DNA of 64,000 bases, from contig OY288257.1 in NCBI GenBank assembly GCA_958450325.1, positions 11,799,873 to 11,863,872 on the forward strand, read 5' to 3'. The translations under genes and the position numbers were made by a program. Below are positions 25,453 through 38,400 of this stretch, piece by piece. This DNA is from Agrostemma githago. Lineage: Eukaryota; Streptophyta; Magnoliopsida; Caryophyllales; Caryophyllaceae. Under the pieces are notes generated by a model. That model was not told where the DNA came from, made no database searches, and worked only from the letters and a program-made list of their open reading frames with translations. Each line of letters starts with the position of its first letter. Positions within the stretch are counted from its first letter, which is position 1.

Positions 25453-27952
25453 AGAGCCGCGAAGCGGGTCCGCCTAATCCAACCCTAAACCCTTTTCCGT
25501 CCCGTCTTATGCAGTACCCTACTCTTAAGTTTCAGTGCCCCATCTTTGAATCACATCCACGACAGGGTTCACCAATACTCTCTTAGGGTTCAGTTTCTTG
25601 CGGGTTTAGTGACCTTGAATAAGGAAAAGGGTTTAGGGTTTGATTAGGCGGAGCCGCGACCCTAAACCCTTTTCCGTCCCGTCTTATGCAGTACCCTTCT
25701 CTTAAGGTTCAGTGCCCCATCTTTGAATCATATCCACGACAGGGTTCACCAATACTCTCTTAGGGTTCAGTTTCTTGCGGGTTTAGTGACCTTGAATAAG
25801 AAAAAGGGTTTAGGGTTGGATTAGGTGGAGCCGCGAAGCGGTCCGCCTAATCCAACCCTAAACCCTTTTCCGTCCCGTCTTATGCAGTACCCTACTCTTA
25901 AGGTTCAGTGCCCCATCTTTGAATCACATCCACGACAGGGTTCACCAGTACTCTCTTAGGGTTCAGTTTCTTGCGGGTTTAGTGACCTTGAATAAGAAAA
26001 AGGGTTTAGGGTTGGATTAGGCGGAGCCGCGAAGCGGGTCTGCCTAATCCAACCCTAAACCCTTTTCCGTCCCGTCTTATGCAGTACCCTACTCTTAAGG
26101 TTCAGTGCCCCATCTTTGAATCACATCCACGACAGGGTTCACCAGTACTCTCTTAGGTTTCAGTGTCTTGCGGGTTTAGTGACCTTGAATAAGGAAAAGG
26201 GTTTAGGGTTGGATTAGGCGGAGCCGCGAAGCGGGTCCGCCTAATCCAACCCTAAACCCTTTTCCGTCCCGTCTTATGCAGTACCCTACTCTTAAGGTTC
26301 AGTGCCCCATCTTTGAATCACATCCACGACAGGGTTCACCAATACCCTCTTAGGGTTCAGTTTCTTGCGGGTTTAGTGACCTTGAATAAGGAAAAGGGTT
26401 TAGGGTTGGATTAGGCGGAGCCGCGAAGCGGGTCCGCCTAATCCAACCCTAAACCCTTTTCCGTCCCGTCTTATGCAGTACCCTACTCTTAAGGTTCAGT
26501 GCCCCATCTTTGAATCACACCCACGACAGGGTTCACCAATACTCTCTTAGGGTTCAGTTTCTTGCGAGTTTAGTGACCTTGAATAAGGAAAAGAGTTTAG
26601 GGTTGGATTAGGCAGAGCCGCGAAGCGGGTTCGCCTAATCCAACCCTAAACCCTTTTCTGTCCCGTCTTATGCAGCACCCTACTCTTAAGGTTCAGTGCC
26701 CCATCTTTGAATCACATCCACGACAGGGTTCACCAATACCCTCTTAGGGTTTAGTTTCTTGCGGGTTTAGTGACCTTGAATAAGGAAAAGGGTTTAGGGC
26801 TGGATTAGGCAGAGCCGCGAAGCGGGTTCGCCAAATTCAACCCTAAACCCTTTTCCGTCCCGTCTTATGCAGTACCCTACTCTTAAGGTTCAGTGCCCCA
26901 TCTTTTAATCACATCCACGACAGGGTTCACCAATACCCTCTTAGGGTTCAGTTTCTTGCGGGTTTAGTGACCTTGAATAAGGAAAAGGGTTTAGGGCTGG
27001 ATTAGGCAGAGCCGCGACCCTAAACCCTTTTCCTTCCCGTCTTATGCAATACCCTACTCTTAAGGTTCAGTTCCCCATCTTTGAATCATATCCACGACAG
27101 GGTTCACCAATACTCTCTTAGGGTTCAGTTTCTTGCGGGTTTAGTGACCTTGAATAAGGAAAAGGGTTTAGGGTTGGATTAGGCGGAGCCGCGAAGCGGG
27201 TCCGCCTAATCCAACCCTAAACCCTTTTCCGTCCCGTCTTATGCAGTACCCTACTCTTAAGGTTCAGTGCCCCATCTTTGAATCACATCCACGACAGGGT
27301 TTACCAATACTCTCTTAGGGTTCAGTTTCTTGCGGGTTTAGTGACCTTGAATAAGGAAAAGGGTTTAGGGTTGGATTAGGCGGAGCCGTGAAGCGGGTCC
27401 GCCTAATCCAACCCTAAACCCTTTTCCGTCCCGTCTTATGCAGTACCCTACTCTTAAGGTTCAGTGCCCCATCTTTTAATCACATCCACGACAGGGTTCA
27501 CCAATACCCTCTTAGGGTTTAGTTTCTTGCGGGTTTAGTGACCTTGAATAAGGAAAAGGGTTTAGGGCTGGATTAGGCAGAGCCGCGAAGCGTGTCCGCC
27601 TAATTCAACCCTAAACCCTTTTTCGTACCGTCTTATGCAGTACCCTACTCTTAAGGTTCAGTGCCCCATCTTTTAATCACATCCACGACAGGGTTCACCA
27701 ATACCCTCTTAGGGTTCAGTTTCTTGCGGGTTTAGTGTCCTTTAAAAAGGAAAAGGGTTTAGGGTTGGATTAGGTGGAGCCGCGACCCTAAACCCTTTTC
27801 CTTCCCGTCTTATGCAGTACCCTACTCTTAAGGTTCAGTTCCCCATCTTTGAATCATATCCACGACAGGGTTCACCAATACTCTCTTAGGGTTCAGTTTC
27901 TTGCGGGTTTAGTGACCTTGAATAAGGAAAAGGGTTTAGGGTTGGATTAGGC

Positions 27953-29467
27953 GGAGCCGCGAAGCGGGTCCACCTAATCCAACCCTAAACCCTTTTCTGT
28001 CCCGTCTTATGCAGTACCCTACTCTTAAGGTTCAGTGCCCCATCTTTGAATCACATCCACGACAGGGTTTACCAATACTCTCTTAGGGTTCAGTTTCTTG
28101 CGGGTTTAGTGACCTTGAATAAGGAAAAGGGTTTAGGGTTTGATTAGGCGGAGCCGCGACCCTAAACCCTTTTCCGTCCCGTCTTATGCAGTACCCTTCT
28201 CTTAAGGTTCAGTGCCCCATCTTTGAATCATATCCACGACAGGGTTCACCAATACTCTCTTAGGGTTCAGTTTCTTGCGGGTTTAGTGACCTTGAATAAG
28301 AAAAAGGGTTTAGGGTTGGATTAGGTGGAGCCGCGAAGCGGTCCGCCTAATCCAACCCTAAACCCTTTTCCGTCCCGTCTTATGCAGTACCCTACTCTTA
28401 AGGTTCAGTGCCCCATCTTTGAATCACATCCACGACAGGGTTCACCAGTACTCTCTTAGGGTTCAGTTTCTTGCGGGTTTAGTGACCTCGAATAAGGAAA
28501 AGGGTTTAGGGTTGGATTAGGCAGAGCCGCGAAGCGGGTCCGCCTAATCCAACCCTAAACCCTTTTCCGTCCCGTCTTATGCAGTACCCTACTCTTAAGT
28601 TTCAGTGCCCCATCTTTGAATCACATCCACGACAGGGTTCACCAATACTCTCTTAGGGTTCAGTTTCTTGCGGGTTTAGTGACCTTGAATAAGGAAAAGG
28701 GTTTCGGGTTGGATTAGGCAGAGCCGCGAAGAGGGTTCGCCTAATCCAACCCTAAACCCTTTTCCGTCCCGTCTTATGCAGTACCCTACTCTTAAGGTTC
28801 AGTGCCCCATCTTTGAATCACATCCAGGAGAGGGTTCACCAATACCCTCTTAGGGTTCAGTTTCTTGCGGGTTTAGTGACCTTGAATAAGGAAAAGGGTT
28901 TAGGGTTTGATTAGGCGGAGCCGCGACCCTAAACCCTTTTCCATCCCGTCTTATGCAGTACCCTTCTCTTAAGGTTCAGTGCCCCATATTTGAATCACAT
29001 CCACGACAGGGTTCACCAATACTCTCTTAGGGTTCTGTTTCTTGCGGGTTTAGTGACCTTGAATAAGAAAAAGGGTTTAGGGTTGGATTAGGCGGAGCCG
29101 CGAAGCGGGTCCGCCTAATCCAACCCTAAACCCTTTTCCGTCCCGTCTTATGCAGTACCCTACTCTTAAGGTTCAGTGCCCCATCTTTGAATCACATCCA
29201 CGACAGGGTTCACCACTACTCTCTTAGGGTTCAGTTTCTTGCGGGTTTAGTGACCTCAAATAAGGAAAAGGGTTTAGGGTTGGATTAGGCGGAGCCGCGA
29301 CCGTAAACCCTTTTCCGTCCCGTCTTATGCAGTACCCTACTCTTAAGGTTCAGTGCCCCATCTTTTAATCACATCCACGACAGGGTTCACCAATACCCTC
29401 TTAGGGTTCAGTTTCTTGCGGGTTTAGTGACCTTGAATAAGGAAAAGGGTTTAGGGTTGGATTAGGC
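27953..29467 (+). repeat. Isolated A-type 8-mer unit (1515 bp)
   Basis: Monomers at 27953, 28150 (short), 28327, 28523, 28720, 28917 (short), 29094 and 29291 (short) follow the order and variants of the A unit at 1521-3040: ggtccacc start, short monomer, long, long, ccaggagaggg monomer, short, long, short. It is 5 bp shorter because it lacks the catt insertion (4 bp) and has a 1-bp deletion at 28340-28341. It lies about 23.4 kb from the end of the tandem A block. It overlaps the end of HOR D, so the D unit contains A-derived sequence. Confidence 0.88.
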
Positions 29468-30038
29468 AGAGCCGCGAAGTGGGTTCGCCTAATCCAACCC
29501 TAAACCCTTTTCCGTCCCGTCTTATGCAGTACCCTACTCTTAAGGTTCAGTGCCCCATCTTTGAATCACATCCACGACAGGGTTCACCAGTACTCTCTTA
29601 GGGGTCAGTTTCTTGCGGGTTTAGTGACCTCGAATAAGGAAATGGGTTTAGGGTTGGATTAGGCAGAGCCGCGAAGCGGGTCCGCCTAATCCAACCCTAA
29701 ACCCTTTTCCGTCCCATCTTATGCAGTACCCTACTCTTAAGGTTCAGTGCCCCATCTTTGAATCACATCCACGACAGGGTTCACCAGTACTCTCATAGGG
29801 TTCAGTTTCTTGCGGGTTTAGTGACCTCGAATAAGGAAAAGGGTTTAGGGTTGGATTAGGCGGAGCCGCGAACCTAAACCCTTTTCCGTCCCGTCTTATG
29901 CAGTACCCTACTCTTAAGGTTCAGTGCCCCATCTTTTAATCACATCCACGACAGGGTTCACCAATACCCTCTTAGGGTTCAGTTTCTTGCGGGTTTAGTG
30001 ACCTTGAATAAGGAAAAGGGTTTAGGGTTGGATTAGGC

Positions 30039-30057
30039 GAACCCGCTTCGCGGCTCT
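30039..30057 (-). repeat. Inverted palindrome apex, copy 1
   Basis: The 19-bp apex reads gaacccgcttcgcggctct, the exact reverse complement of the common form agagccgcgaagcgggttc. The flanking 27-bp arms and the interior are in normal orientation and the monomer is 197 bp. Only the centre of the palindrome is flipped. The loop (GAA read as TTC) and the constant G opposite G make the flip visible. Confidence 0.95.
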
Positions 30058-32559
30058 GCCTAATCCAACCCTAAACCCTTTTCCGTCCCGTCTTATGCAG
30101 TACCCTACTCTTAAGGTTCAGTGCCCCATCTTTTAATCACATCCACGACAGGGTTCACCTATACTCTCTTAGGGTTCAGTTTCTTGCGGGTTTAGTGACC
30201 TTGAATAAGAAAAAGGGTTTAGGGTTGGATTAGGCGGAGCCGCGAAGCGGGTCTGCCTAATCCAACCCTAAACCCTTTTCCGTCCCGTCTTATGCAGTAC
30301 CCTACTCTTAAGGTTCAGTGCCCCATCTTTGAATCACATCCACGACAGGGTTCACCAGTACTCTCTTAGGATTCAGTTTCTTGCGGGTTTAGTGACCTTG
30401 AATAAGGAAAAGGGTTTAGGGTTGGATTAGGCGGAGCCGCGAAGCGGGTCCGCCTAATCCAACCCTAAACCCTTTTCCGTCCCGTCTTATGCAGTACCCT
30501 ACTCTTAAGGTTCAGTGCCCCATCTTTGAATCACATCCACGACTGGGTTCACCAATACCCTCTTAGGGTTCAGTTTCTTGCGGGTTTAGTGACCTTGAAT
30601 AAGGAAAAGGGTTTAGGGTTGGATTAGGCGGAGCCGCGAAGCGGGTCCGCCTAATCCAACCCTAAACCCTTTTCCGTCCCGTCTTATGCAGTACCCTACT
30701 CCTAAGGTTCAGTGCCCCATCTTTGAATCACATCCACGACAGGGTTCACCAGTACTCTCTTAGGGTTCAGTTTCTTGCGGGTTTAGTGACCTCGAATAAG
30801 GAAAAGGGTTTAGGGTTGGATTAGGCGGAGCCGCGACCCTAAACCCTTTTCCGTCCCGTCTTATGCAGTACCCTACTTTTAAGGTTCAGTGCCCCATCTT
30901 TTAATCACATCCACGACAGGGTTCACCAATACCCTCTTAGGGTTCAGTTTCTTGCGGGTTTAGTGACCTTGAATAAGGAAAAGGGTTTAGGGTTGGATTA
31001 GGAAGAGCCGCGAAGCGGGTCCGCCTAATCCAACCCTAAACCCTTTTCCGTCCCGTCTTATGCAGTACCCTACTCTTAAGGTTCAGTGCCCCATCTTTGA
31101 ATCACACCCACGACAGGGTTCACCAATACTCTCTTAGGGTTCAGTTTCTTGCGGGTTTAGTGACCTTGAATAAGAAAAAGAGTTTAGGGTTGGATTAGGC
31201 AGAGCCGCGAAGCGGGTTCGCCTAATCCAACCCTAAACCCTTTTCCGTCCCGTCTTATGCAGCACCCTACTCTTAAGGTTCAGTGCCCCATCTTTGAATC
31301 ACATCCACGACAGGGTTCACCAATACCCTCTTAGGGTTTAGTTTCTTGCGGGTTTAGTGACCTTGAATAAGGAAAAGGGTTTAGGGCTGGATTAGGCAGA
31401 GCCGCGAAGCGGGTCCGCCAAATTGAACCCTAAACCCTTTTCCGTCCCGTCTTATGCAGTACCCTACTCTTAAGGTTCAGTGCCCCATCTTTTAATCACA
31501 TCCACGACAGGGTTCACCAATACCCTCTTAGGGTTTAGTTTCTTGCGGGTTTAGTGACCTTGAATAAGGAAAAGGGTTTAGGGCTGGATTAGGCAGAGCC
31601 GCGAAGCGGGTCCGCCTAATTCAACCCTAAACCCTTTTTCGTCCCGTCTTATGCAGTACCCTACTCTTAAGGTTCAGTGCCCCATCTATGAATCACATCC
31701 ACGATAGGGTTCACCAATACCCTCTTAGGGTTCAGTTTCTTGCGGGTTTAGTGACCTTGAATAAGGAAAAGGGTTTAGGGTTGGATTAGGCGGAGCTGCG
31801 AAGCGGGTCTGCCTAATCCAACCCTAAACCCTTTTCCGTCCCGTCTTATGCAGTACCCTACTCTTAAGGTTCAGTGCCCCATCTTTTAATCACATCCACT
31901 ACAGGGTTCACCAATACCCTCTTAGGGTTCAGTTTCTTGCGGGTTTAGTGACCTTGAATAAGGAAAAGGGTTTAGGGTTGGATTAGGCAGAGCCGCGAAG
32001 TGGGTTCGCCTAATCCAACCCTAAACCCTTTTCCGTCCCGTCTTATGCAGTACCCTACTCTTAAGGTTCAGTGCCCCATCTTTGAATCACATCCACGACA
32101 GGGTTCACCAGTACTCTCTTAGGGGTCAGTTTCTTGCGGGTTTAGTGACCTCGAATAAGGAAATGGGTTTAGGGTTGGATTAGGCAGAGCCGCGAAGCGG
32201 GTCCGCCTAATCCAACCCTAAACCCTTTTCCGTCCCATCTTATGCAGTACCCTACTCTTAAGGTTCAGTGCCCCATCTTTGAATCACATCCACGACAGGG
32301 TTCACCAGTACTCTCATAGGGTTCAGTTTCTTGCGGGTTTAGTGACCTCGAATAAGGAAAAGGGTTTAGGGTTGGATTAGGCGGAGCCGCGAACCTAAAC
32401 CCTTTTCCGTCCCGTCTTATGCAGTACCCTACTCTTAAGGTTCAGTGCCCCATCTTTTAATCACATCCACGACAGGGTTCACCAATACCCTCTTAGGGTT
32501 CAGTTTCTTGCGGGTTTAGTGACCTTGAATAAGGAAAAGGGTTTAGGGTTGGATTAGGC

Positions 32560-32578
32560 GAACCCGCTTCGCGGCTCT
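32560..32578 (-). repeat. Inverted palindrome apex, copy 2
   Basis: Same flipped apex as at 30039, located exactly 2521 bp downstream at the equivalent place in the second E unit. It was copied with the HOR rather than inverted independently. Confidence 0.95.
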
Positions 32579-33150
32579 GCCTAATCCAACCCTAAACCCT
32601 TTTCCGTCCCGTCTTATGCAGTACCCTACTCTTAAGGTTCAGTGCCCCATCTTTTAATCACATCCACGACAGGGTTCACCTATACTCTCTTAGGGTTCAG
32701 TTTCTTGCGGGTTTAGTGACCTTGAATAAGAAAAAGGGTTTAGGGTTGGATTAGGCGGAGCCGCGAAGCGGGTCTGCCTAATCCAACCCTAAACCCTTTT
32801 CCGTCCCGTCTTATGCAGTACCCTACTCTTAAGGTTCAGTGCCCCATCTTTGAATCACATCCACGACAGGGTTCACCAGTACTCTCTTAGGATTCAGTTT
32901 CTTGCGGGTTTAGTGACCTTGAATAAGGAAAAGGGTTTAAGGTTGGATTAGGCGGAGCCGCGAAGCGGGTCCGCCTAATCCAACCCTAAACCCTTTTCCG
33001 TCCCGTCTTATGCAGTACCCTACTCTTAAGGTTCAGTGCCCCATCTTTGAATCACATCCACGACTGGGTTCACCAATACCCTCTTAGGGTTCAGTTTCTT
33101 GCGGGTTTAGTGACCTTGAATAAGGAAAAGGGTTTAGGGTTGGATTAGGC

Positions 33151-35454
33151 GGAGCCGCGAAGCGGGTCCGCCTAATCCAACCCTAAACCCTTTTCCGTCC
33201 CGTCTTATGCAGTACCCTACTCCTAAGGTTCAGTGCCCCATCTTTGAATCACATCCACGACAGGGTTCACCAGTACTCTCTTAGGGTTCAGTTTCTTGCG
33301 GGTTTAGTGACCTCGAATAAGGAAAAGGGTTTAGGGTTGGATTAGGCGGAGCCGCGACCCTAAACCCTTTTCCGTCCCGTCTTATGCAGTACCCTACTTT
33401 TAAGGTTCAGTGCCCCATCTTTTAATCACATCCACGACAGGGTTCACCAATACCCTCTTAGGGTTCAGTTTCTTGCGGGTTTAGTGACCTTGAATAAGGA
33501 AAAGGGTTTAGGGTTGGATTAGGAAGAGCCGCGAAGCGGGTCCGCCTAATCCAACCCTAAACCCTTTTCCGTCCCGTCTTATGCAGTACCCTACTCTTAA
33601 GGTTCAGTGCCCCATCTTTGAATCACACCCACGACAGGGTTCACCAATACTCTCTTAGGGTTCAGTTTCTTGCGGGTTTAGTGACCTTGAATAAGGAAAA
33701 GAGTTTAGGGTTGGATTAGGCAGAGCCGCGAAGCGGGTTCGCCTAATCCAACCCTAAACCCTTTTCCGTCCCGTCTTATGCAGCACCCTACTCTTAAGGT
33801 TCAGTGCCCCATCTTTGAATCACATCCACGACAGGGTTCACCAATACCCTCTTAGGGTTTAGTTTCTTGCGGGTTTAGTGACCTTGAATAAGGAAAAGGG
33901 TTTAGGGCTGGATTAGGCAGAGCCGCGAAGCGGGTTCGCCTAATCCAACCCTAAACCCTTTTCCGTCCCGTCTTATGCAGTACCCTACTCCTAAGGTTCA
34001 GTGCCCCATCTTTGAATCACATCCACGACAGGGTTCACCAGTACTCTCTTAGGGTTCAGTTTCTTGCGGGTTTAGTGACCTCGAATAAGGAAAAGGGTTT
34101 AGGGTTGGATTAGGCGGAGCCGCGACCCTAAACCCTTTTCCGTCCCGTCTTATGCAGTACCCTACTTTTAAGGTTCAGTGCCCCATCTTTTAATCACATC
34201 CACGACAGGGTTCACCAATACCCTCTTAGGGTTCAGTTTCTTGCGGGTTTAGTGACCTTGAATAAGGAAAAGGGTTTAGGGTTGGATTAGGAAGAGCCGC
34301 GAAGCGGGTCCGCCTAATCCAACCCTAAACCCTTTTCCGTCCCGTCTTATGCAGTACCCTACTCTTAAGGTTCAGTGCCCCATCTTTGAATCACACCCAC
34401 GACAGGGTTCACCAATACTCTCTTAGGGTTCAGTTTCTTGCGGGTTTAGTGACCTTGAATAAGGAAAAGAGTTTAGGGTTGGATTAGGCAGAGCCGCGAA
34501 GCGGGTTCGCCTAATCCAACCCTAAACCCTTTTCCGTCCCGTCTTATGCAGCACCCTACTCTTAAGGTTCAGTGCCCCATCTTTGAATCACATCCACGAC
34601 AGGGTTCACCAATACCCTCTTAGGGTTTAGTTTCTTGCGGGTTTAGTGACCTTGAATAAGGAAAAGGGTTTAGGGCTGGATTAGGCAGAGCCGCGAAGCG
34701 GGTTCGCCTAATCCAACCCTAAACCCTTTTCCGTCCCGTCTTATGCAGTACCCTACTCCTAAGGTTCAGTGCCCCATCTTTGAATCACATCCACGACAGG
34801 GTTCACCAGTACTCTCTTAGGGTTCAGTTTCTTGCGGGTTTAGTGACCTCGAATAAGGAAAAGGGTTTAGGGTTGGATTAGGCGGAGCCGCGACCCTAAA
34901 CCCTTTTCCGTCCCGTCTTATGCAGTACCCTACTTTTAAGGTTCAGTGCCCCATCTTTTAATCACATCCACGACAGGGTTCACCAATACCCTCTTAGGGT
35001 TCAGTTTCTTGCGGGTTTAGTGACCTTGAATAAGGAAAAGGGTTTAGGGTTGGATTAGGAAGAGCCGCGAAGCGGGTCCGCCTAATCCAACCCTAAACCC
35101 TTTTCCGTCCCGTCTTATGCAGTACCCTACTCTTAAGGTTCAGTGCCCCATCTTTGAATCACACCCACGACAGGGTTCACCAATACTCTCTTAGGGTTCA
35201 GTTTCTTGCGGGTTTAGTGACCTTGAATAAGGAAAAGAGTTTAGGGTTGGATTAGGCAGAGCCGCGAAGCGGGTTCGCCTAATCCAACCCTAAACCCTTT
35301 TCCGTCCCGTCTTATGCAGCACCCTACTCTTAAGGTTCAGTGCCCCATCTTTGAATCACATCCACGACAGGGTTCACCAATACCCTCTTAGGGTTTAGTT
35401 TCTTGCGGGTTTAGTGACCTTGAATAAGGAAAAGGGTTTAGGGCTGGATTAGGC
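33151..35454 (+). repeat. HOR F: 4-mer of 768 bp, three copies
   Basis: Copies lie at 33151-33918, 33919-34686 and 34687-35454, each with monomers of 197, 177, 197 and 197 bp. The ctcctaagg, acttttaagg, aggaagagcc, agagtttaggg and gcagcaccc markers appear once per copy in the same order. The corresponding segment of E copy 1 (30630-31397) is single, so two extra 768-bp copies were added inside the second E unit. The three copies look almost identical by eye. Confidence 0.94.
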
Positions 35455-38400
35455 AGAGCCGCGAAGCGGGTCCGCCAAATTGAACCCTAAACCCTTTTCC
35501 GTCCCGTCTTATGCAGTACCCTACTCTTAAGGTTCAGTGCCCCATCTTTTAATCACATCCACGACAGGGTTCACCAATACCCTCTTAGGGTTTAGTTTCT
35601 TGCGGGTTTAGTGACCTTGAATAAGGAAAAGGGTTTAGGGCTGGATTAGGCAGAGCCGCGAAGCGGGTCCGCCTAATTCAACCCTAAACCCTTTTTCGTC
35701 CCGTCTTATGCAGTACCCTACTCTTAAGGTTCAGTGCCCCATCTATGAATCACATCCACGATAGGGTTCACCAATACCCTCTTAGGGTTCAGTTTCTTGC
35801 GGGTTTAGTGACCTTGAATAAGGAAAAGGGTTTAGGGTTGGATTAGGCGGAGCTGCGAAGCGGGTCTGCCTAATCCAACCCTAAACCCTTTTCCGTCCCG
35901 TCTTATGCAGTACCCTACTCTTAAGGTTCAGTGCCCCATCTTTTAATCACATCCACGACAGGGTTCACCAATACCCTCTTAGGGTTCAGTTTCTTGCGGG
36001 TTTAGTGACCTTGAATAAGGAAAAGGGTTTAGGGTTGGATTAGGCAGAGCCGCGAAGCGGGTTCGCCTAATCCAACCCTAAACCCTTTTCCGTCCCGTCT
36101 TATGCAGTACCCTACTCTTAAGGTTCAGTGCCCCATCTTTGAATCACACCCACGACAGGGTTCACCAATACTCTCTTAGGGTTCAGTTTCTTGCGGGTTT
36201 AGTGACCTTGAATAAGGAAAAGAGTTTAGGGTTGGATTAGGCAGAGCCGCGAAGCGGGTTCGCCTAATCCAACCCTAAACCCTTTTCCGTCCCGTCTTAT
36301 GCAGCACCCTACTCTTAAGGTTCAGTGCCCCATCTTTGAATCACATCCACGACAGGGTTCACCAATACCCTCTTAGGGTTTAGTTTCTTGCGGGTTTAGT
36401 GACCTTGAATAAGGAAAAGGGTTTAGGGCTGGATTAGGCAGAGCCGCGAAGCGGGTTCGCCTAATCCAACCCTAAACCCTTTTCCGTCCCGTCTTATGCA
36501 GCACCCTACTCTTAAGGTTCAGTGCCCCATCTTTGAATCACATCCACGACAGGGTTCACCAATACCCTCTTAGGGTTTAGTTTCTTGCGGGTTTAGTGAC
36601 CTTGAATAAGGAAAAGGGTTTAGGGCTGGATTAGGCAGAGCCGCGAAGCGGGTCCGCCAAATTGAACCCTAAACCCTTTTCCGTCCCGTCTTATGCAGTA
36701 CCCTACTCTTAAGGTTCAGTGCCCCATCTTTTAATCACATCCACGACAGGGTTCACCAATACCCTCTTAGGGTTTAGTTTCTTGCGGGTTTAGTGACCTT
36801 GAATAAGGAAAAGGGTTTAGGGCTGGATTAGGCAGAGCCGCGAAGCGGGTCCGCCTAATTCAACCCTAAACCCTTTTTCGTCCCGTCTTATGCAGTACCC
36901 TACTCTTAAGGTTCAGTGCCCCATCTATGAATCACATCCACGATAGGGTTCACCAATACCCTCTTAGGGTTCAGTTTCTTGCGGGTTTAGTGACCTTGAA
37001 TAAGGAAAAGGGTTTAGGGTTGGATTAGGCGGAGCTGCGAAGCGGGTCTGCCTAATCCAACCCTAAACCCTTTTCCGTCCCGTCTTATGCAGTACCCTAC
37101 TCTTAAGGTTCAGTGCCCCATCTTTTAATCACATCCACGACAGGGTTCACCAATACCCTCTTAGGGTTCAGTTTCTTGCGGGTTTAGTGACCTTGAATAA
37201 GGAAAAGGGTTTAGGGTTGGATTAGGCAGAGCCGCGAAGCGGGTTCGCCTAATCCAACCCTAAACCCTTTTCCGTCCCGTCTTATGCAGCACCCTACTCT
37301 TAAGGTTCAGTGCCCCATCTTTGAATCACATCCACGACAGGGTTCACCAATACCCTCTTAGGGTTTAGTTTCTTGCGGGTTTAGTGACCTTGAATAAGGA
37401 AAAGGGTTTAGGGCTGGATTAGGCAGAGCCGCGAAGCGGGTCCGCCAAATTGAACCCTAAACCCTTTTCCGTCCCGTCTTATGCAGTACCCTACTCTTAA
37501 GGTTCAGTGCCCCATCTTTTAATCACATCCACGACAGGGTTCACCAATACCCTCTTAGGGTTTAGTTTCTTGCGGGTTTAGTGACCTTGAATAAGGAAAA
37601 GGGTTTAGGGCTGGATTAGGCAGAGCCGCGAAGCGGGTCCGCCTAATTCAACCCTAAACCCTTTTTCGTCCCGTCTTATGCAGTACCCTACTCTTAAGGT
37701 TCAGTGCCCCATCTATGAATCACATCCACGATAGGGTTCACCAATACCCTCTTAGGGTTCAGTTTCTTGCGGGTTTAGTGACCTTGAATAAGGAAAAGGG
37801 TTTAGGGTTGGATTAGGCGGAGCTGCGAAGCGGGTCTGCCTAATCCAACCCTAAACCCTTTTCCGTCCCGTCTTATGCAGTACCCTACTCTTAAGGTTCA
37901 GTGCCCCATCTTTTAATCACATCCACGACAGGGTTCACCAATACCCTCTTAGGGTTCAGTTTCTTGCGGGTTTAGTGACCTTGAATAAGGAAAAGGGTTT
38001 AGGGTTGGATTAGGCAGAGCCGCGAAGCGGGTTCGCCTAATCCAACCCTAAACCCTTTTCCGTCCCGTCTTATGCAGTACCCTACTCTTAAGGTTCAGTG
38101 CCCCATCTTTGAATCACACCCACGACAGGGTTCACCAATACTCTCTTAGGGTTCAGTTTCTTGCGGGTTTAGTGACCTTGAATAAGGAAAAGAGTTTAGG
38201 GTTGGATTAGGCAGAGCCGCGAAGCGGGTTCGCCTAATCCAACCCTAAACCCTTTTCCGTCCCGTCTTATGCAGCACCCTACTCTTAAGGTTCAGTGCCC
38301 CATCTTTGAATCACATCCACGACAGGGTTCACCAATACCCTCTTAGGGTTTAGTTTCTTGCGGGTTTAGTGACCTTGAATAAGGAAAAGGGTTTAGGGCT

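Larger units (their letters stand above)
22953..28719 (+). repeat. HOR D: 16-mer of 3070 bp, 1.9 copies
   Basis: Copy 1 is 22953-26022 (16 monomers, 4 short). Copy 2 is 26023-28719 (14 monomers, 3 short). Rare markers repeat at exactly 3070 bp: cttaggtttcagtgtcttg (about 23092 and 26162), agagccgcgaccc (23938, 27008), gaagcgtgtccgcc (24509, 27579), tttaaaaagg (about 24673, 27743) and cttaagtttcag (about 25526, 28596). By eye the 2.7 kb are almost base-for-base identical, so this is one of the youngest duplications in the window. The last two monomers of copy 1 (25650, 25827) repeat the type of 25080 and 25257, which suggests how the 3070-bp unit was extended. Confidence 0.94.
29468..33918 (+). 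repeat. HOR E: 13-mer of 2521 bp, 1.8 copies
   Basis: Copy 1 is 29468-31988 and copy 2 begins at 31989. Markers repeat at 2521 bp: gaagtgggttcgcc (29468, 31989), cttaggggtcag (about 29601, 32122), the inverted apex (30039, 32560), ctcctaagg (in 30630 and 33151) and aggaagagcc (31004, 33525). After 33918 the order changes: copy 1 continues with ccaaattgaaccc at 31398, while copy 2 enters a 768-bp amplification and resumes with that monomer only at 35455. The difference of 1536 bp equals two 768-bp units. Confidence 0.94.

Noticed and set aside
22953..28719. Near-identical HOR copies as assembly errors
   Set aside because: It cannot be excluded without reads, but copies carry scattered private differences and the lengths fit whole monomers, so real duplication is the simpler reading.
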